Shown one piece after another: positions 25,490-38,264 of a DNA stretch of 64,000 bases (its first letter is position 1; each line of letters starts with the position of its first letter). The position numbers were made by a program, and so were the translations under genes. Under the pieces are notes generated by a model, which worked only from the letters and a program-made list of their open reading frames with translations, was not told the origin of the DNA and did not search any database. This stretch comes from Hermodice carunculata (Eukaryota > Annelida > Polychaeta > Eunicida > Amphinomidae), in the NCBI GenBank assembly GCA_964020975.1, contig OZ026615.1:78506209-78570208 (forward strand), written 5' to 3'.

Positions 25490-26740
25490 AATTTGTAAGG
25501 TGTTTCTTACGATTACTTTTACCTAGAATTACCCTGTACAAATTTGATGTTTTGTCTAAGGTCCTTTCTTTTTAAGGTGTCAACTGCATCTGTAAATTGA
25601 ATCTACATGATTAATGCGGCTGTATTTCTATAATTGCCATGTAGAAATTTGGTATTATTTTTGAAATCTGTTGCTTTAAAGTATTAATATGTACATGTAG
25701 TAATGCAAATGAAATGTGAATAACATTTTTAGTTGTATACTCAGAATTACCACCCAGATTTTGGTGTTGATTTTGAAGTCTGTTTGTATGTATTACCTTG
25801 CAGATGAAGTCTTGTAAATGAAATTCACATGATTACTTCAGTTACAATGTATATGCTCAGAATTGTCAAGTAAAATTTGCTGTGTTTTCTCAGGTCTGTT
25901 GTTTTAAATGTATTAGCCTGCAAATTTGTAAGTGAAATTTGCATGATTTTTCGACGCATCCTCAGAAATACGTTACACATGGTGTTGTATCTGATGTTTA
26001 TTTATTTTAAGTTATTAACCTGCAGATGGCACAATCCAAATGAAATTTCCATGATCGTTTCAGTTTATACTCGGAATTACCATGTGAACTGCTGTGCGGT
26101 TTCTAAGGTCTGTTGTTTTAAATGTATTAGCCTGGTATTTCTGATGTTTGTTGATTTTAGGTTCTTAACCTGCAGATATGGTGTCGTGTAAATGAAATTT
26201 GCATGACCATTTTAGTGAATTGCCATGCAAACTTTGGTGTTGTTTCTGAGATCTCTTGTTTCAGATAAATCAACCTGCAGTTATGTAAGTGAAATTTGCA
26301 TGATTTTGTCAGTTATATACTCAGAAATACTATTTTACCTTTGTTGTTTCTGAGGTTTGTTGGTTTTACCTTATTAACTTGCATGTGTTGTTATGTAAAT
26401 GCAATTTACATGAACATTTCAGTCACATACTCAGAATTACCATGTAAATTTGGTATTGTTCCTGAGGTCTCTTGTTATAAAGTTATTAACCTGTAGATGT
26501 CGTTATGTAAATGGAATTTGCATAATTAATTCAAACATACACCTGGAATTACCGTGTAAGACTTGATGCTATTTCTGAGGTCTGTTGCTTTAGGAGGTAT
26601 TTATTAACGGTTTACCTGAAATTGCATCATGTGAATAAAATTTGTATGATTATTTCATTTAACCGTATATATTAATACCCAAAATGGCCATGTGAAGTGT
26701 AGTGCTGTTTTTGATATTCATTGTTGTGAGGTACTAACCT
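25490..26740. repeat. Minisatellite-like array, monomer about 112 bp
   Basis: The order ctgaggtctgttg, attaacctgcagatg, gtaaatgaaatttgcatga, tatactcagaattaccatgt repeats about ten times. Spacing of the tgagg marker is 112-113 bp in the cleanest part (26351, 26463, 26576), and irregular elsewhere. Short frames in it are by-products of the array. Confidence 0.85.
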
Positions 26741-27459
26741 GCAAATTACAATCTAATGCACAAGGTAAAACATCCCTGTAGCCAACCTGCACTGCAGTGC
26801 CCTCTACAATGTGAGTTAAGAAACATTCTATTCTTTTCCTTCCTAGTAACCAACTGGTGCTTTGATAGCCCTTCACCTCCTCTTTAACATGTGGTTTCAA
26901 TAATTTGATTTTGTTCTAAATTCATTTCTTAATGGCCCAGTTCATGATTATTTTTGCTATATTGATATCAAATTACCCTGAACTGGATGACCTTGACCTT
27001 TGATGGCATCAAGAGTATCATCAAATGAAATGGCACCATAATGTTAGTCAGAAATGACATACAAAATGTAAGTTTATGTTGCTTCTTCCAAAAGTATGGC
27101 CATTTGAATATCAGGCCCTACGAAAAGTCGGCCATATTGGATTTATGGCGAAAGGAAGGTTTTGCCATGAGTGGATTCCAGTGAGATTTTTTTTGTGCTC
27201 TAGTGAACGACCAATAAAGCCATTTTAAGTTAGAAACCTTTGCTAACACTTTGATCCAACCTAAACCGTTCATTGCTTGGACTATGTAGGGATGGACCTT
27301 GAGTGGGTCTCTACTAAGCCTGTTCAACTGGTCACGCTCAAGTGATTTTCAGAGTTTTATGGTTTTAAGTATTTATTTTCTTCAGGTTACTGCTGGACTT
27401 TAATATGTTCAGCAAGATGCGCTCTAAATTCTTTTTCACGTTCGTTTACATTTTTTGTG

Positions 27460-27460
<1 letters not shown>
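26741..27460. other. No gene seen; family C fragment
   Basis: 27225-27365 resembles family C in minus orientation (gggatggaccttgagtgggt, cacgctcaagtgattttcag). The rest is unassigned. Confidence 0.45.

Positions 27461-27539
<79 letters not shown>
27461..27539. repeat. (TA)n microsatellite
   Basis: About 39 units. Confidence 0.98.
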
Positions 27540-27543
<4 letters not shown>

Positions 27544-27639
27544 GTTACATACTGTTTTCATCTTTCGCATGTGATGTTGGGCTACAAATAATTAGTAGTC
27601 GGATAAATGTGTTCTCACTTCAATGATAGGCCTACTCTA

Positions 27640-28000
27640 AAAGGGCTACATTAAGTAGACCTATGGACATGAGGTGACCTTGACCAACATCCCAAGGCCA
27701 CAGATGTATTATAGTGAAGGTTGCTGTTCGCCTGATCACTGGTGTAGTGTTCGATCTGGAATTTTTATGGCTGTTTATGGATGACTTGGACCTGATACTC
27801 AATGTCACAGAGTCATAGGATTGTTCACATGGTAACTCCAGAAGTCTTGAAGCAAGCACTTTGATATTATACATGGAGATTTGACTCCATACGGGCTATG
27901 AGTGTTGATACTGCACATGGGTGACCTTGAGGGTTGATATTGCACATGGGTGACTTTGACGTAGGCCGACTTCCTCAGGATACAAGCCACTTTTTCCTGG
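27640..28000 (+). repeat. Diverged family E-like monomers
   Basis: Contains ggtgaccttgaccaac and a 32-bp-spaced repeat of gatattgcacatgggtgac-type text (27910-27960), resembling 41018-42290. Confidence 0.55.
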
Positions 28001-28287
28001 GCATGTTAGATCAGCGGAGCACAAGATTGTCACGGTCTTCTTTTCATTTACAAATTCAATATGGACTTTTCAGTCAATGGACTTGATATTCATTATTAGC
28101 CAGGAAAAATGTTGACCGAGAAAGTCTTGGTCAATATTGGCTTTTCTGGTTAATATCGCTATCACGTTTGACGTTTATACAGTGAAAAGTCAACCAATGT
28201 ATGATCCTCACTGGCAATAATGTACATGTATCGAGCTCTCTATATACCATACTGTTGATGTGCAGCAACATGTTTGCTTCATTATGT
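28001..28287. other. No gene seen
   Basis: Unassigned spacer before the family B copy. Confidence 0.4.
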
Positions 28288-29736
28288 CTGGATGCAAAAC
28301 CAGACATTTTGTTGTCCTAAGAATTCTTTCTTTCTTTACGACCAAATTTGTCCGGAGTTTTTCTTGATCACTTTTATACCGAACACCACCAAACTTGCAA
28401 TGGTGACTGACCTACCAGTGAAACTGTGCATATCGTTTGGAATAGTCATGATATTTAAATTTATGCAAATTACGGGTATTTTTTAAAAGCTCCATATCCT
28501 GCAAAGTCTTGCAAATGGACACAAAATTTCAATGTCGCATGTATAGGTTTGTGACACATGCCAATATAATGGACAGCAAATAAAAGTTGTAGAATTTCAA
28601 ATTATGGTAATTAGAGGCATTGAAAATTTTTAACGGTTCAATATCTCCAAAACTATTATAGATAGAGATGATGTTCCGACTTCAATTTATGGGTTTGTGG
28701 CAAAGCCGCATCCAATAAATCATGACCCGAAGTTGTGGGATTTTGATTTATGCACATTAGGTGAACATGCAAAATTTAAATCTTTGAATTACTTCAAAAC
28801 TTAAATAAATAAAGGTGTCATTCTAACTTCAATTTATGGGCTTGTGATATGGCCGCATTCAATGAACCAAAGTTTTATAATTTTAATTCAAGTAGATTAG
28901 GTGAATATGCATAGGTTAAATCTTGAATAGCTTCAAAACTACTATAGAAAGAGGTGTCATTTCAACTTCAATTTGTAGGTTTGTGACTTAGCTGCATCCA
29001 ATGAATTCAAATTATCAAATTTTACTTTATGCAAATTAGGTGAAAACACAAAATTTAAGTCTTGAATACCTTCAAAATTATTATTATACACAGAGCTGCC
29101 ATTCCAACTTCAATTTTGGGTTTGTGACATAGCTGCATCTAGTAAACCATGAACTAAAGTTGCATAATTTTAATTTTGCAAATTAAGTGAATACACAAAA
29201 TTTTAATCCTGAAAAGCTTGAGAACTATTATAGATGGACCTGCCATTTCACCTTTACTCTGTAGGTTGGTGGCACAGGTGCATACAATGAACCGTGAACC
29301 AAAGTTGTAGGATTTTAATTTATGTAAATAAGGCGAATACACAAAATCTTAATCTTGAATAACTTCAAAACTATTATACATAGAGGTACCATTCCCCCAA
29401 CTTCAATTTGAAAGTTTGTGACACAACCGCATCCAATGAACCATGAACCAAAGTTGTAGGCTTTTAATTTATGCAAATACACAAAATTAAAATTTTGAAT
29501 AGCTTTAAATCTATTATAGATAGTGGTGTCATTTAAACTTCAGTTTATAAGTTTGTGACACGGCGACACCAATGAACCACGAACCAAAGTTGTGGCATTT
29601 TAATTTGGGCAAAGTAGGCTAATACACAAAATTTAGATTATAAGTTGAACAGTGGCAACATGTAGCATTTCAAATTGTTTTCATTTCAAAGGCACCAAGA
29701 CAGATTTGCTGTGCACCAAATCTTCTTTTCTAGTTC
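28288..29736 (+). mobile_element. Family B element with about seven ~143-bp monomers
   Basis: Starts at a hairpin (tgtctgg...ccagaca), then aagaattctttctttcttta and caaatttgtccgg. It continues through tandem monomers and ends aggcaccaagacagatttgc, then aaatcttcttttctag. The marker acttcaattt (or its variants) occurs at about 28679, 28826, 28965, 29107, 29250, 29400 and 29537, so monomers are 137-150 bp. No coding frame. The tetranucleotide head, central tandem cores and terminal hairpins resemble bivalve pearl-like elements, thought to be non-autonomous Helentrons; that link is inference. Confidence 0.8.
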
Positions 29737-30134
29737 CATTTTACGTATCTCCAGAAAGCACGCGTCTGTACAAACCTCCAAATATGGCACCAGCTCAGGA
29801 ACCATGCAGGGATATTTAGCCACACAAAACATTAGGATTGCAGATTATTCCTTCTCATATGGATGTCCATTTTGAAAAATGGCCTCAATTTACTCAGAAA
29901 AGCAATGAACTTAAATACAATTAATGTCGGTGTAGCACATAATTTGGTATATGCTGGTGATGCTCAATAGAGTGTGTGCACTTCGTCCTTGATCATTAAA
30001 GGGCAATTTTTACCAAAATTGATGCAATGATGACTGAATGATGTTTGATATATACTACATCTTCCCGTGAAAGTACATAGTGGTTACTGTCAATTAATAT
30101 TCGAAAGCAAGAGCAAATAAAACGAATAAACATT
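29737..30134. other. No gene seen
   Basis: Unassigned spacer between B and C copies. Confidence 0.45.
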
Positions 30135-30480
30135 TTCAGCTCAGCTGACTTGTCAGTGCAGCGGAGCTTCTAGGAGGCTCGGTCGCTCATCGTCCATCGT
30201 CGACCGTGGTCGTCCGTCCACATTTCACAGTTTCGACTTCTCAAAATACCGTCAGCCAGATTCAATTGTGGGGATGTACCTTGGTTGAGCCTCTACCAAA
30301 CTTGTGGAAATGTCACGCTCCAGTGATTTTTAGATTATCTATGAATATTTTTGTGCATCTTTTGAAAATTTTACAAAATCAATTCCGAAACCACTTAGCC
30401 AATTGCTTCTAGATTACACAGGGACACTTCCGTGGAGCTTTATACCCTCATTATTTTGTTCACCAGGTTGCGCTGTGATT
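30135..30480 (-). mobile_element. Family C fragment, minus orientation
   Basis: Begins cagctcagctgacttgtcag (the family C palindromic end), then gtcgtccgtcc and cagtttcgacttctcaaaa, the reverse of the right end at 56300-56420. Confidence 0.7.
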
Positions 30481-30485
30481 TTTTG

Positions 30486-31338
30486 TATGTCTGTGTGCCA
30501 ACACAGACATATTGTTTTTCTGTGAATTCTTTCTTTCTTTCTTTACAGGCAAATTTGTCCGACACTTCATTTGAAAAGTATTATACGTAGAAACTCCAAA
30601 CTTGGCACAATTATACTTCTATAGATCAAGTCTCGCCTTTTTATAATGAGAGGTCATGCTTTTCAAAATTATGCAAATGAAGGCTAATTAAAGTTGTAAA
30701 TCTTCAATATCTTATATACTATAGTATATGTGGTTCCGAGTGTATCGGAGTTCGATCATTGCACGGCAAGGGTCATCTCAAATGTCAAGGTCAAAGGTCA
30801 GTTTTAGGTTAAAATGTCATTATAAAGCCAAAAATGTCATTTTAAAGGTCAAGGACCACTTCAGGTAGAGGTCATCTCAAGGTCAAAGGTCATTTCAAGG
30901 TCAAAGGCCACTTTCGATGGTGGCTTTCTTCTAGCCATAACTTGGTCAATTTTTATCCAGTTTTGATCATATTAGGCTCAAATTATAGCTATTGCAACAC
31001 TGCACATTTTGAAAATTACGTGTGACCCTTAAACGTAAAAGGTCAATGTTATCTGGGCATTTGAAAGTTTCACCTAGCCATAACTCGGCCAATTTCCATC
31101 CAATTCTGATCATGTTGGACTTAAATTGTGAGTATTGTAACACTGTACATTTTTGCAATTTACATGTGACCTGTAGAGATTAAAGGTCAAAGGTCAAGGT
31201 CATTTGTACTTTGAAATTTTCATCCAACCATAAGCTTTATAGGATGTGAAGTACCAAAGCCCAAGAGTTGAACATTTAATATTTTCAACTTTTGAAGGCA
31301 CACAGACAGATTTGCTTTGAAGCAAATCTTCTTTTCTA
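30486..31338 (+). mobile_element. Family A element, best preserved copy
   Basis: The left hairpin is gtctgtgt-gcca-acacagac (30489-30508), followed by attctttctttctttcttta and the conserved caggcaaatttgtccgacac. The interior has several monomers built around ctagccataacttggtcaat and tcaaaggtcaaggtcat. The right end is the hairpin gatttgct-ttga-agcaaatc (31309-31328) plus cttcttttcta. It carries perfect direct repeats of AGGTCA with 1-bp spacing (30788-30800, 30880-30892, 31184-31196). No coding frame and no obvious target duplication. Confidence 0.85.
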
Positions 31339-32168
31339 ATTTTAATTCCGTGTGTGTCCGACATTTTCGTCTTCCCCAAAACCGTGATGAAGATTGTTCT
31401 GAAAACTGGTGGAAATGTAGCTTGTGGGAGTGTTAAACAAAACTATTCACTAGGTGGTGATTCTGTGGATCCCTGGCTTATAACGAACTTTTCAATGTGG
31501 GAACTTGTCGCTCCATACATGCATTCCTATTGATTACCATGTCCCAAAGTAAATGAGGATTGCAATGGAAATTGACATTTTGACTTCCTTCTCTAAATCC
31601 GTGACCCACATGCACTTTTCACTTGGTGGAGATGCACCTTGGGTGGGTCTCACCATGTGTGTACAAATGGTCATGCTCCAGTGATTTTCGGATTTTTTAC
31701 GTGATTTTTTTCTTCATTTTTTACAGCAAAATCTTGAAAAACGTTTCTCCAAGACCGCTCAGCCATACTGACGACGTAGGGAACTGCAACCCACTATTCT
31801 CTTCCCCAGGCACCCTCACCCCCAACTACATTTTTGGCTGAGCCGAGCCCTTCGTTAGGTCTAAATATGAGAAGGTGTCAGCTCAAGTACAGTTAATAGA
31901 GTGCCTCTTAAATTGTGGCTCCTTGATATTTAAGTAGATTGCATTGTTGTACCCACCCCCACCCCACCCCCTATATGTTTTCTTCCCGGAAAAATATACT
32001 TCTTGGACTAGGACCGAGTCAAATTTAGAGAATTATGATGAGGAATAATTTCAATTGTCCGCACTAGACTGTGTTACACGCGACATGTGTTTAAAAGTTC
32101 CTGTTTTGACCAGCGCACTTACCACTAATAAATGTAAAATGTAGCCTACTGAAAAGTGTATTAGGCCA
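31339..32168. other. No gene; family C-like fragment at 31430-31790
   Basis: 31430-31790 has ctaggtggtgattctgtgga, catgctccagtgattttcgg and aagaccgctcagcc text matching family C in minus orientation. The rest is unassigned. Confidence 0.5.
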
Positions 32169-32265
32169 TGTGTATGTTTGTATGTATGTATGTATGTATG
32201 TATGTATGTATGTATGTATGTATGTATGTATGTATGTATGTATGTATGTATGTATGTATGTATGT
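32169..32265. repeat. (GTAT)n microsatellite
   Basis: About 24 tetranucleotide units. It gives artefactual Cys-Met-Tyr-Val and Thr-Tyr-Ile-His frames on both strands. Confidence 0.98.
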
Positions 32266-32631
32266 GACGTTCAACCAATTTAGCACGGGCCATTTCTTCC
32301 TCCCCCCCCCCCGTTTTAAAGTTACGATTGTACAGTTTTTATTTTTTATTTGTCTTGTTATATTGTCATTTCACTCATGTACTTTGTTTGCACATTATAC
32401 GTTTAATAATGTATAATGTGAATTTTATGGGCCCCGTGGGAAATTAGTACTGTGTCACAGGGCCAGGCAACTCATTAGAAATATTTTTGTTCCCTGTTTG
32501 AAAGATAAACTGTGTGTCCCAATTTATTACTTAATTTATCCAAACAGCGTAAGGAAGTGTGGCAAATTCGTGTCATGTTTCTTTGACCTACATCCGTTTC
32601 AGGTCATATATATATATATGATGTACATATA
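32266..32631. other. No gene seen
   Basis: Unassigned; a C-run at 32303-32312. The frame feeding the LINE tail begins at 32498, but only its later part is recognisable. Confidence 0.45.
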
Positions 32632-32940
32632 CATATGTCCAAATTATAAGAGAAAAATTGGTTTAATTAGTTCCCCTGCATGTACATATGGTGCTCCTTC
32701 CGAAACTTCTTTCCCCTTTTTCTTTGAATGTCCGAATATCACCGCACATAGGAATTCTCTACAGTCACTAGTAGTACCCCTGGCTCCTTTCACTCTAAAT
32801 ACCTTACTATATGGAAGCAAAAGTTGTTCAAAGCAAACAACAAAATTATCTTTAAATCCGTACAAAATTTTATCCTTCTGTCAGGCAGATTTAAACGACC
32901 GTAAATTAAATTACATTAAATTCAGAAGACATTAATATTA
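32632..32940 (+). mobile_element. LINE 3' end: C-terminal Cys/His block
   Basis: The frame reads CPNYKRKIGLISSPACTYGA, PSETSFPFFFECPNITAHRN, then VPLAPFTLNTLLYG. This is the C-terminal block of several LINE clades (pattern C-x-C-G...E...HFFFECP...R). Cysteines at ACTYG and ECP are kept, but the usual His before FFF is Pro here. A 5'-truncated insertion with only about 100 codons left. Confidence 0.75.
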
Positions 32941-33209
32941 TCTTTTATAAAAGACATTATTATTATCTTTGTTTGCATGTGTATCTGTGTACATATGCAC
33001 ATGTATATGTATATACATTCATACAGATGTACATGTATCTGTATTAGGGTATATGTGCGCTAACCTGTACACGTATATATATTTTTCACCGAAGATTAGC
33101 TGGAAGTCCCCTATCTGTCCTGTAAATATCGTGGGTGTGTACCTTCTAAGTGTTGTGTCTGCGTCATTGTACCGTCCTGTGTCTCGTAGTCTTTGTTTTT
33201 TCCTTTTCT
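32941..33209. other. No gene seen
   Basis: Unassigned AT-rich DNA with many tatgta/tacatg steps. Confidence 0.4.
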
Positions 33210-33326
<117 letters not shown>

Positions 33327-33471
33327 CTTATCTACATATCTAGTGTAGTTGCACTTAATTCAACTATTCGTACATGTTTACATATTTTTTATATTAGTAA
33401 CACGAGAGGGATTAATATAGGCATTGCCTTTTTCCCAATTGTATTTTTTGAAATAAAATATGTTTAAACCA

Positions 33472-33645
33472 AGAGTATTCGAATTGACCTCCAGGAAGCT
33501 GTTACAGGATTTTGCTCTTTGAATATCGGACTTGATAGTGTACATACGTCCAAATTAAAAGTCTTAGAGTATTCGAATTTATCTGAAGGGAGCTGTTATG
33601 GGATTTTGCTCTTTGATTATCGGATTTGATAGTGTTCAACTAGTA
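33472..33645. repeat. Diverged 94-bp tandem duplication
   Basis: agagtattcgaattgacct and agagtattcgaatttatct start copies at 33472 and 33566. Both continue with gctgtta, ggattttgctctttga and tatcgga. Confidence 0.85.
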
Positions 33646-34845
33646 CCTGGGTTTTCAGGTTTGCGGTCGTTTAATTTCTCTCTATATTAAATCAGATTAC
33701 TCCCGCTCCCCAAACAACAACATTGCTGCAGGGTTATTATGGTTGTTCTTTTGGTGATAACAAAACTATTTGGAGGTTGTCCATGTACACAAAAATCGAA
33801 AGGATTTGATGCTTAACTAGCAGATTTTAATAAAAGGATAGATTGCTACATGCATGGTATAGCTCCTACTTGTCGTGTTTGTGCATTATTTACACTTACG
33901 GATACTTCTGTGGTTTAACAATTACCGTGTCTTATTGTAAATTCTATCCTCTTCAATATCGCTGTCCAAGAAGAGTTCGGGAAATCCGTATTCCCAAATT
34001 GATCAATAAAATACTGAAAGCAGAACATCAGTGCGACAGATAAATTATTCGGGTGGATGACGAGCGGATGGCAGACAAATGGTTCCCAGTAAGATCTGCT
34101 GAGTGATGATTTATCCGAGCAAAAAGCCGCGGTTTTCCAAGATACCGATGTTTTAGTATTCTATGCCCATTTTTCATGAAGTAAAACGACACAATATCGG
34201 AAGCCAGTGTGAACTGACCTGTGTCGATGCATATCAAGAGTGTAGGTCGATTTCACAATGAAGCAAAACCGGTCGATATTGACCGCTAGTTTTACAGGGT
34301 TGCGGTATTTGTATGCAAAGTGATAGACCTAAAGGCGCTGAATCCAGTGGTTTCTCAGCTTCCTCCCTCCCCTCCCCTCCCCTCCCCCCGGACACCTCCA
34401 TTACTGACAACCGTAAGTATATGTGCCGCTCTGAAGACTTCTTTTCTCAAATTTCGGCAATTTAACAAACGTCTAACTGTTCCACATCCATGAGTAGTTG
34501 AGTCATCGGCATTGGAGTTGAAGTTGAAGGTGATGTTTAAGTTGAAAGTGAATTTATTCCCCCAAATTGGAAAGGTACAATTATACGAGGCAACCATAAA
34601 ATACATGTAGCATGAAGCGATAGTAACTGAAAAAAAGCTTGTACAGTGACAGGAAACGTTTCAAAATCAGATTGGTGGGCAACATGGTGTGATGGGTATT
34701 CAAGATTTACATAAAAGGAATGTTGCACCTTCAGGGACTTGTGTTCTGTGTAAAAATGGCATCAAAAATGTCTAACACTTTCTACTCACTTGGCCGGCAT
34801 TTAGTGACACTCGAATTAAAAGCTGGCTCGCACTTCAGACAAAAC
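33646..34845. other. No gene seen
   Basis: Unassigned; C-rich tract ccctcccctcccctcc near 34365-34390. Short frames lack recognisable motifs. Confidence 0.45.
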
Positions 34846-35125
34846 TAGAAAAGATGATTTGCTGTATAGCAACCAGTGTGTGTGTCTTCAAAGCTTATTG
34901 GTATGACAATGTACGTGTCTTCAAAGCTTATTGGTATGACAATGTACAATTGGTATTTCAGTACTACAGTTTATTATCAGCATGACAATGTGCAATGGGT
35001 ACTTCAAGTACAACAGTGTATTATCTGTACGAAAATGTTACGACAGTGTACAATAGGTACTCCAGTACTACAGTGTATACGATCGGTACGCGATGTTACG
35101 ACAGTGTATAATGGGTGGTTTAAAC
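34846..35125 (-). mobile_element. Family B-type end followed by short tandem units
   Basis: ctagaaaagatgatttgctg and tgtgtgtcttcaaagcttat match the reverse of the family B end at 57895-57946. A nearly exact 35-bp duplication (gtgtcttcaaagcttattgg...) follows, then units of about 50 bp built on gacaatgtacaa and tactccagtactacagtgta. Similar text at 35610-35640 suggests the element continues past a T-tract. Confidence 0.6.
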
Positions 35126-36240
35126 GTTTTTTTTTTTTTTTTTCAAAAATGTACAAATACAATATTCTCATCGGCAATTGACAATTGGGAATAGGGCTTA
35201 GCCCTTTATAAATCCCTCTTGTGGACGACTAGACAACAATTAAACAGGACACCAACAGACACACAATCGCTGCACAGTGACAGTGAGGCAGGGCCCACCG
35301 ACTTGCCGTGATACAAGAATGAGAAGACTTCACAGTTGAACAGGGACAGAAAGGGGGGCTCAATACATTCAAAGTAATTCATAATTTTGTTTGCTCGGTA
35401 CATAATTCAGACAAAGTTTTGAGTAAGAAAAACAAATAATTCCTCAGCCAATACCTGCTTATGTGAATCTTCCAGAGAGCACAATAAAATCTTGAACTGC
35501 AGAGAAAATTTGGGTGTTCTCTGTCAGGGTGCAGTTAGGAGAACCATACAGTACAGTTTGCAATGTAAAAGGAGCATACAATGAAATGATATTGTGTAGT
35601 TGGGATTGGACAATGGGTACTTCAGTACTCCAGTGTATAACAGATACAACCAGTTAGCGTAATCAAGTGGTTTTCAGGAACTATGCTGGAAAGCCACACT
35701 TGACACAAAGCAGCATCAGTGTAACAAGCTCCAATTCTTACTTCAATGCACCCAACTTATCTCTTGGATGATGGAAAATACTTTTTTCAAATTGCCTCAA
35801 AGTAGTCTAACTCACTTTACTTTCAATTTTACAACATAAACCTCTGTGTAATCCTATCCGTATGTCTTACACAGCCCAGCCAAGCTTCTGTGCAAGCCTC
35901 TGTGGTCTGTGTGATGCAGGCACAACCTGCTAGTGTGCATACATAAGTTATGCAACTTTTAGCCATACTAATTTGCACCATCTAAAAATAGAGCTCTGTC
36001 ACAGCTGAGGTACTTAGTGAAGACGGGGATGGAGGGGTGACCCCACCTGACTTTTTACCAGTGGTTTTGCACATGTAAATGAAGTTTCTTATTGGATTTC
36101 ACTCGTTACTATTCCTTCCAGTTCAAGACACCAAATTATTTAAAGCCACACTGCATTTTCCACCATACCCCTACCCTATGGTTCCACTTTCACCAACATG
36201 CCCAGTCTGTTGCTAGGCAACTGGCCTTGCCCCAATCTGA
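35126..36240. other. No gene seen
   Basis: Unassigned after a T-tract. 35610-35640 repeats the tacttcagtactccagtgta unit. Confidence 0.45.
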
Positions 36241-36258
36241 GACTAGGAATTCCTAGTC
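36241..36258. repeat. 18-bp perfect palindrome
   Basis: gactaggaattcctagtc with no flanking direct duplication, so it is unlike the 32-bp insertion. Confidence 0.9.
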
Positions 36259-38264
36259 TAACACAGTTTAGTAGTTGTCAATATATTATTTATTTAATTA
36301 TTATGGATATACGAGTAGGTGGCTCCGCACATTCACAGACAGCATTTGACAATATCAATAATTTCATTATTGCAAATACACACACCTGGCAAAGCACTTC
36401 ACACTACCTCTCCCATTATGAGCAAAGCATACATACAAGAGAATCAAAGCCCTGCTGAACAAACAATGAACGAATCACTCGTGTAGTCCCACACCAAAAA
36501 CCTAAAAATGCACCAGTAATGTGCGTATTTCAAATTCAGTATCCTCCAGAGAAGGCACAAGACAAATCAACGATGTGTTCACCACACCACACATCTGTCC
36601 TTAATCTGTTGCTGGGCATTTCCTGAAGTAGTTCTGCACAAATACAATATAGGTCGCAAAGACAATGAAATGGGATATTAAACAATGAGCTTTAACTTTT
36701 TGCAAGGACAGTGTCGCCCTTCAAGGATGTGTTATGTGATATCTACAGTTCAGAGGGTGAAACCCTTACAACAAATAGCATCAACCTGATACTTATTCAG
36801 GCTAACATGTGAAAAGTGATTCACAGCCAGAAATTGATAACCATCCACATTAAAAAAAATAGTGCAAGTTGGACAGCTATGGCAATGACACAAAAAATGT
36901 ATAGATATATTGCCCCGAGTTAGGAAGCATCCCCATCAAGTTTCAGCCCAATACTGCTCGTGGCTTCGCCGAAATTATAAAAAATGCAAAAAACCATACA
37001 TTTTCAAAAATATATATATTGGAAACATTGCAGTGCTCTATGTTGAATAGCATAGTATCTACTAATATTCAAAAGTACTCCTATGCAATTTTGGAGCAAT
37101 TGGCCAAATGCTTTCGTAAACAATGATATTTTATATTTTTGCCAAAGAAAATCTCAAAATTTAACTCGCATATTTCACACCTCCCCCGGTCTTAGATTTC
37201 TTGGCACTTTGGATATGTTATAAAGGACATTTCAAAGTATCTAACACCATGGGATAATCTTTTGCTGCAATTTGTTCCGGGTTGGGCCCTATTTCGGGGT
37301 AGATTGACTGGACCAAATGTGCTGAATGAATGATGACATGAACTGCGCAGGCCAAAACTGTTTTTGTGCCTGCCGATAAAATAAACATTTTAAAAATTAT
37401 TTTCAGGCTATAGTGTACAGAGAAATATACTGAAATAGAAGGTCAAACTTGCAGGTCCAACTTCTTAAAAATCAAGTAGATTTTATATTTGGACGAAAAG
37501 AAATATAAAAAAAATTGTGCTGAATATTATTCTTCAGAGTCTCAATGGTTATACTTTCATTACGTATTTTCCTCTTCCATCTTCAATCTAGTAGTAAAGC
37601 AGGGAGCAAAGGGACCAGACATCAAAAATTAAAACTGCTGCAATCAGTGGTCTTTAAATTTTTAACATCTAATGATTAGATTAAGGGACTATAAATAATG
37701 TTTCAGGGACTTAAAATTACTAGAATGGAGATATTTATGTTGATGCAAGTATGGGTGGTTAAAAATAATGAAGCTTGACTGTTTCAATCTTAGGCTTTAT
37801 ATGGTTTCCCTTTTTCCAAAATCTTGGTGAATGAATTTAACACTTAGAAACTTAGTTTAGCCACTAAATTCACTATTTGCATTTTGGATCTCAATATTTT
37901 CTCGGGGGCATGCCCACAGACCCCCTGGCAAGGCTTCGCAGGCGAAGGCTGCTCGCAGGTCGATTCTTCATATCATTTGAACCCCCACCCACCCAATCCA
38001 AAATCCTGCCTGGGCCCCCTGGGAAGTCCTTGGTGGATGGGACATAACATTTGTGACATGTATGGTTTTATGAAACAGTTTTGCTTGCTGTGTTATATCT
38101 TATTTGCATATGTTTTGCATATTCTACATGTATTTTGGACGCATCGCAGGTTTTACCCCCGGCCTGTCGGTGCCCCCGGTGTAAAGGGCTAGTTTTATCC
38201 AAATAAAAGTATTATGATCACCTTATAAAATTATTAATTATTTTGACAAATTTACATAAATTCA
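36259..38264. other. No gene seen; family F fragment
   Basis: 36880-37150 has family C-like phrases (catccccatcaagttt, caattggccaaatg). 37890-37940 is an inverted relative of the family F repeat at 21090-21300. Confidence 0.45.

Noticed and set aside
25490-26740. CRISPR-like array
   Set aside because: Monomers are contiguous and diverged with no separate spacers, and the sequence is plainly eukaryotic.
36241-36258. gactaggaattcctagtc as another palindromic insertion
   Set aside because: No flanking direct duplication and no sequence similarity to the 32-bp family.
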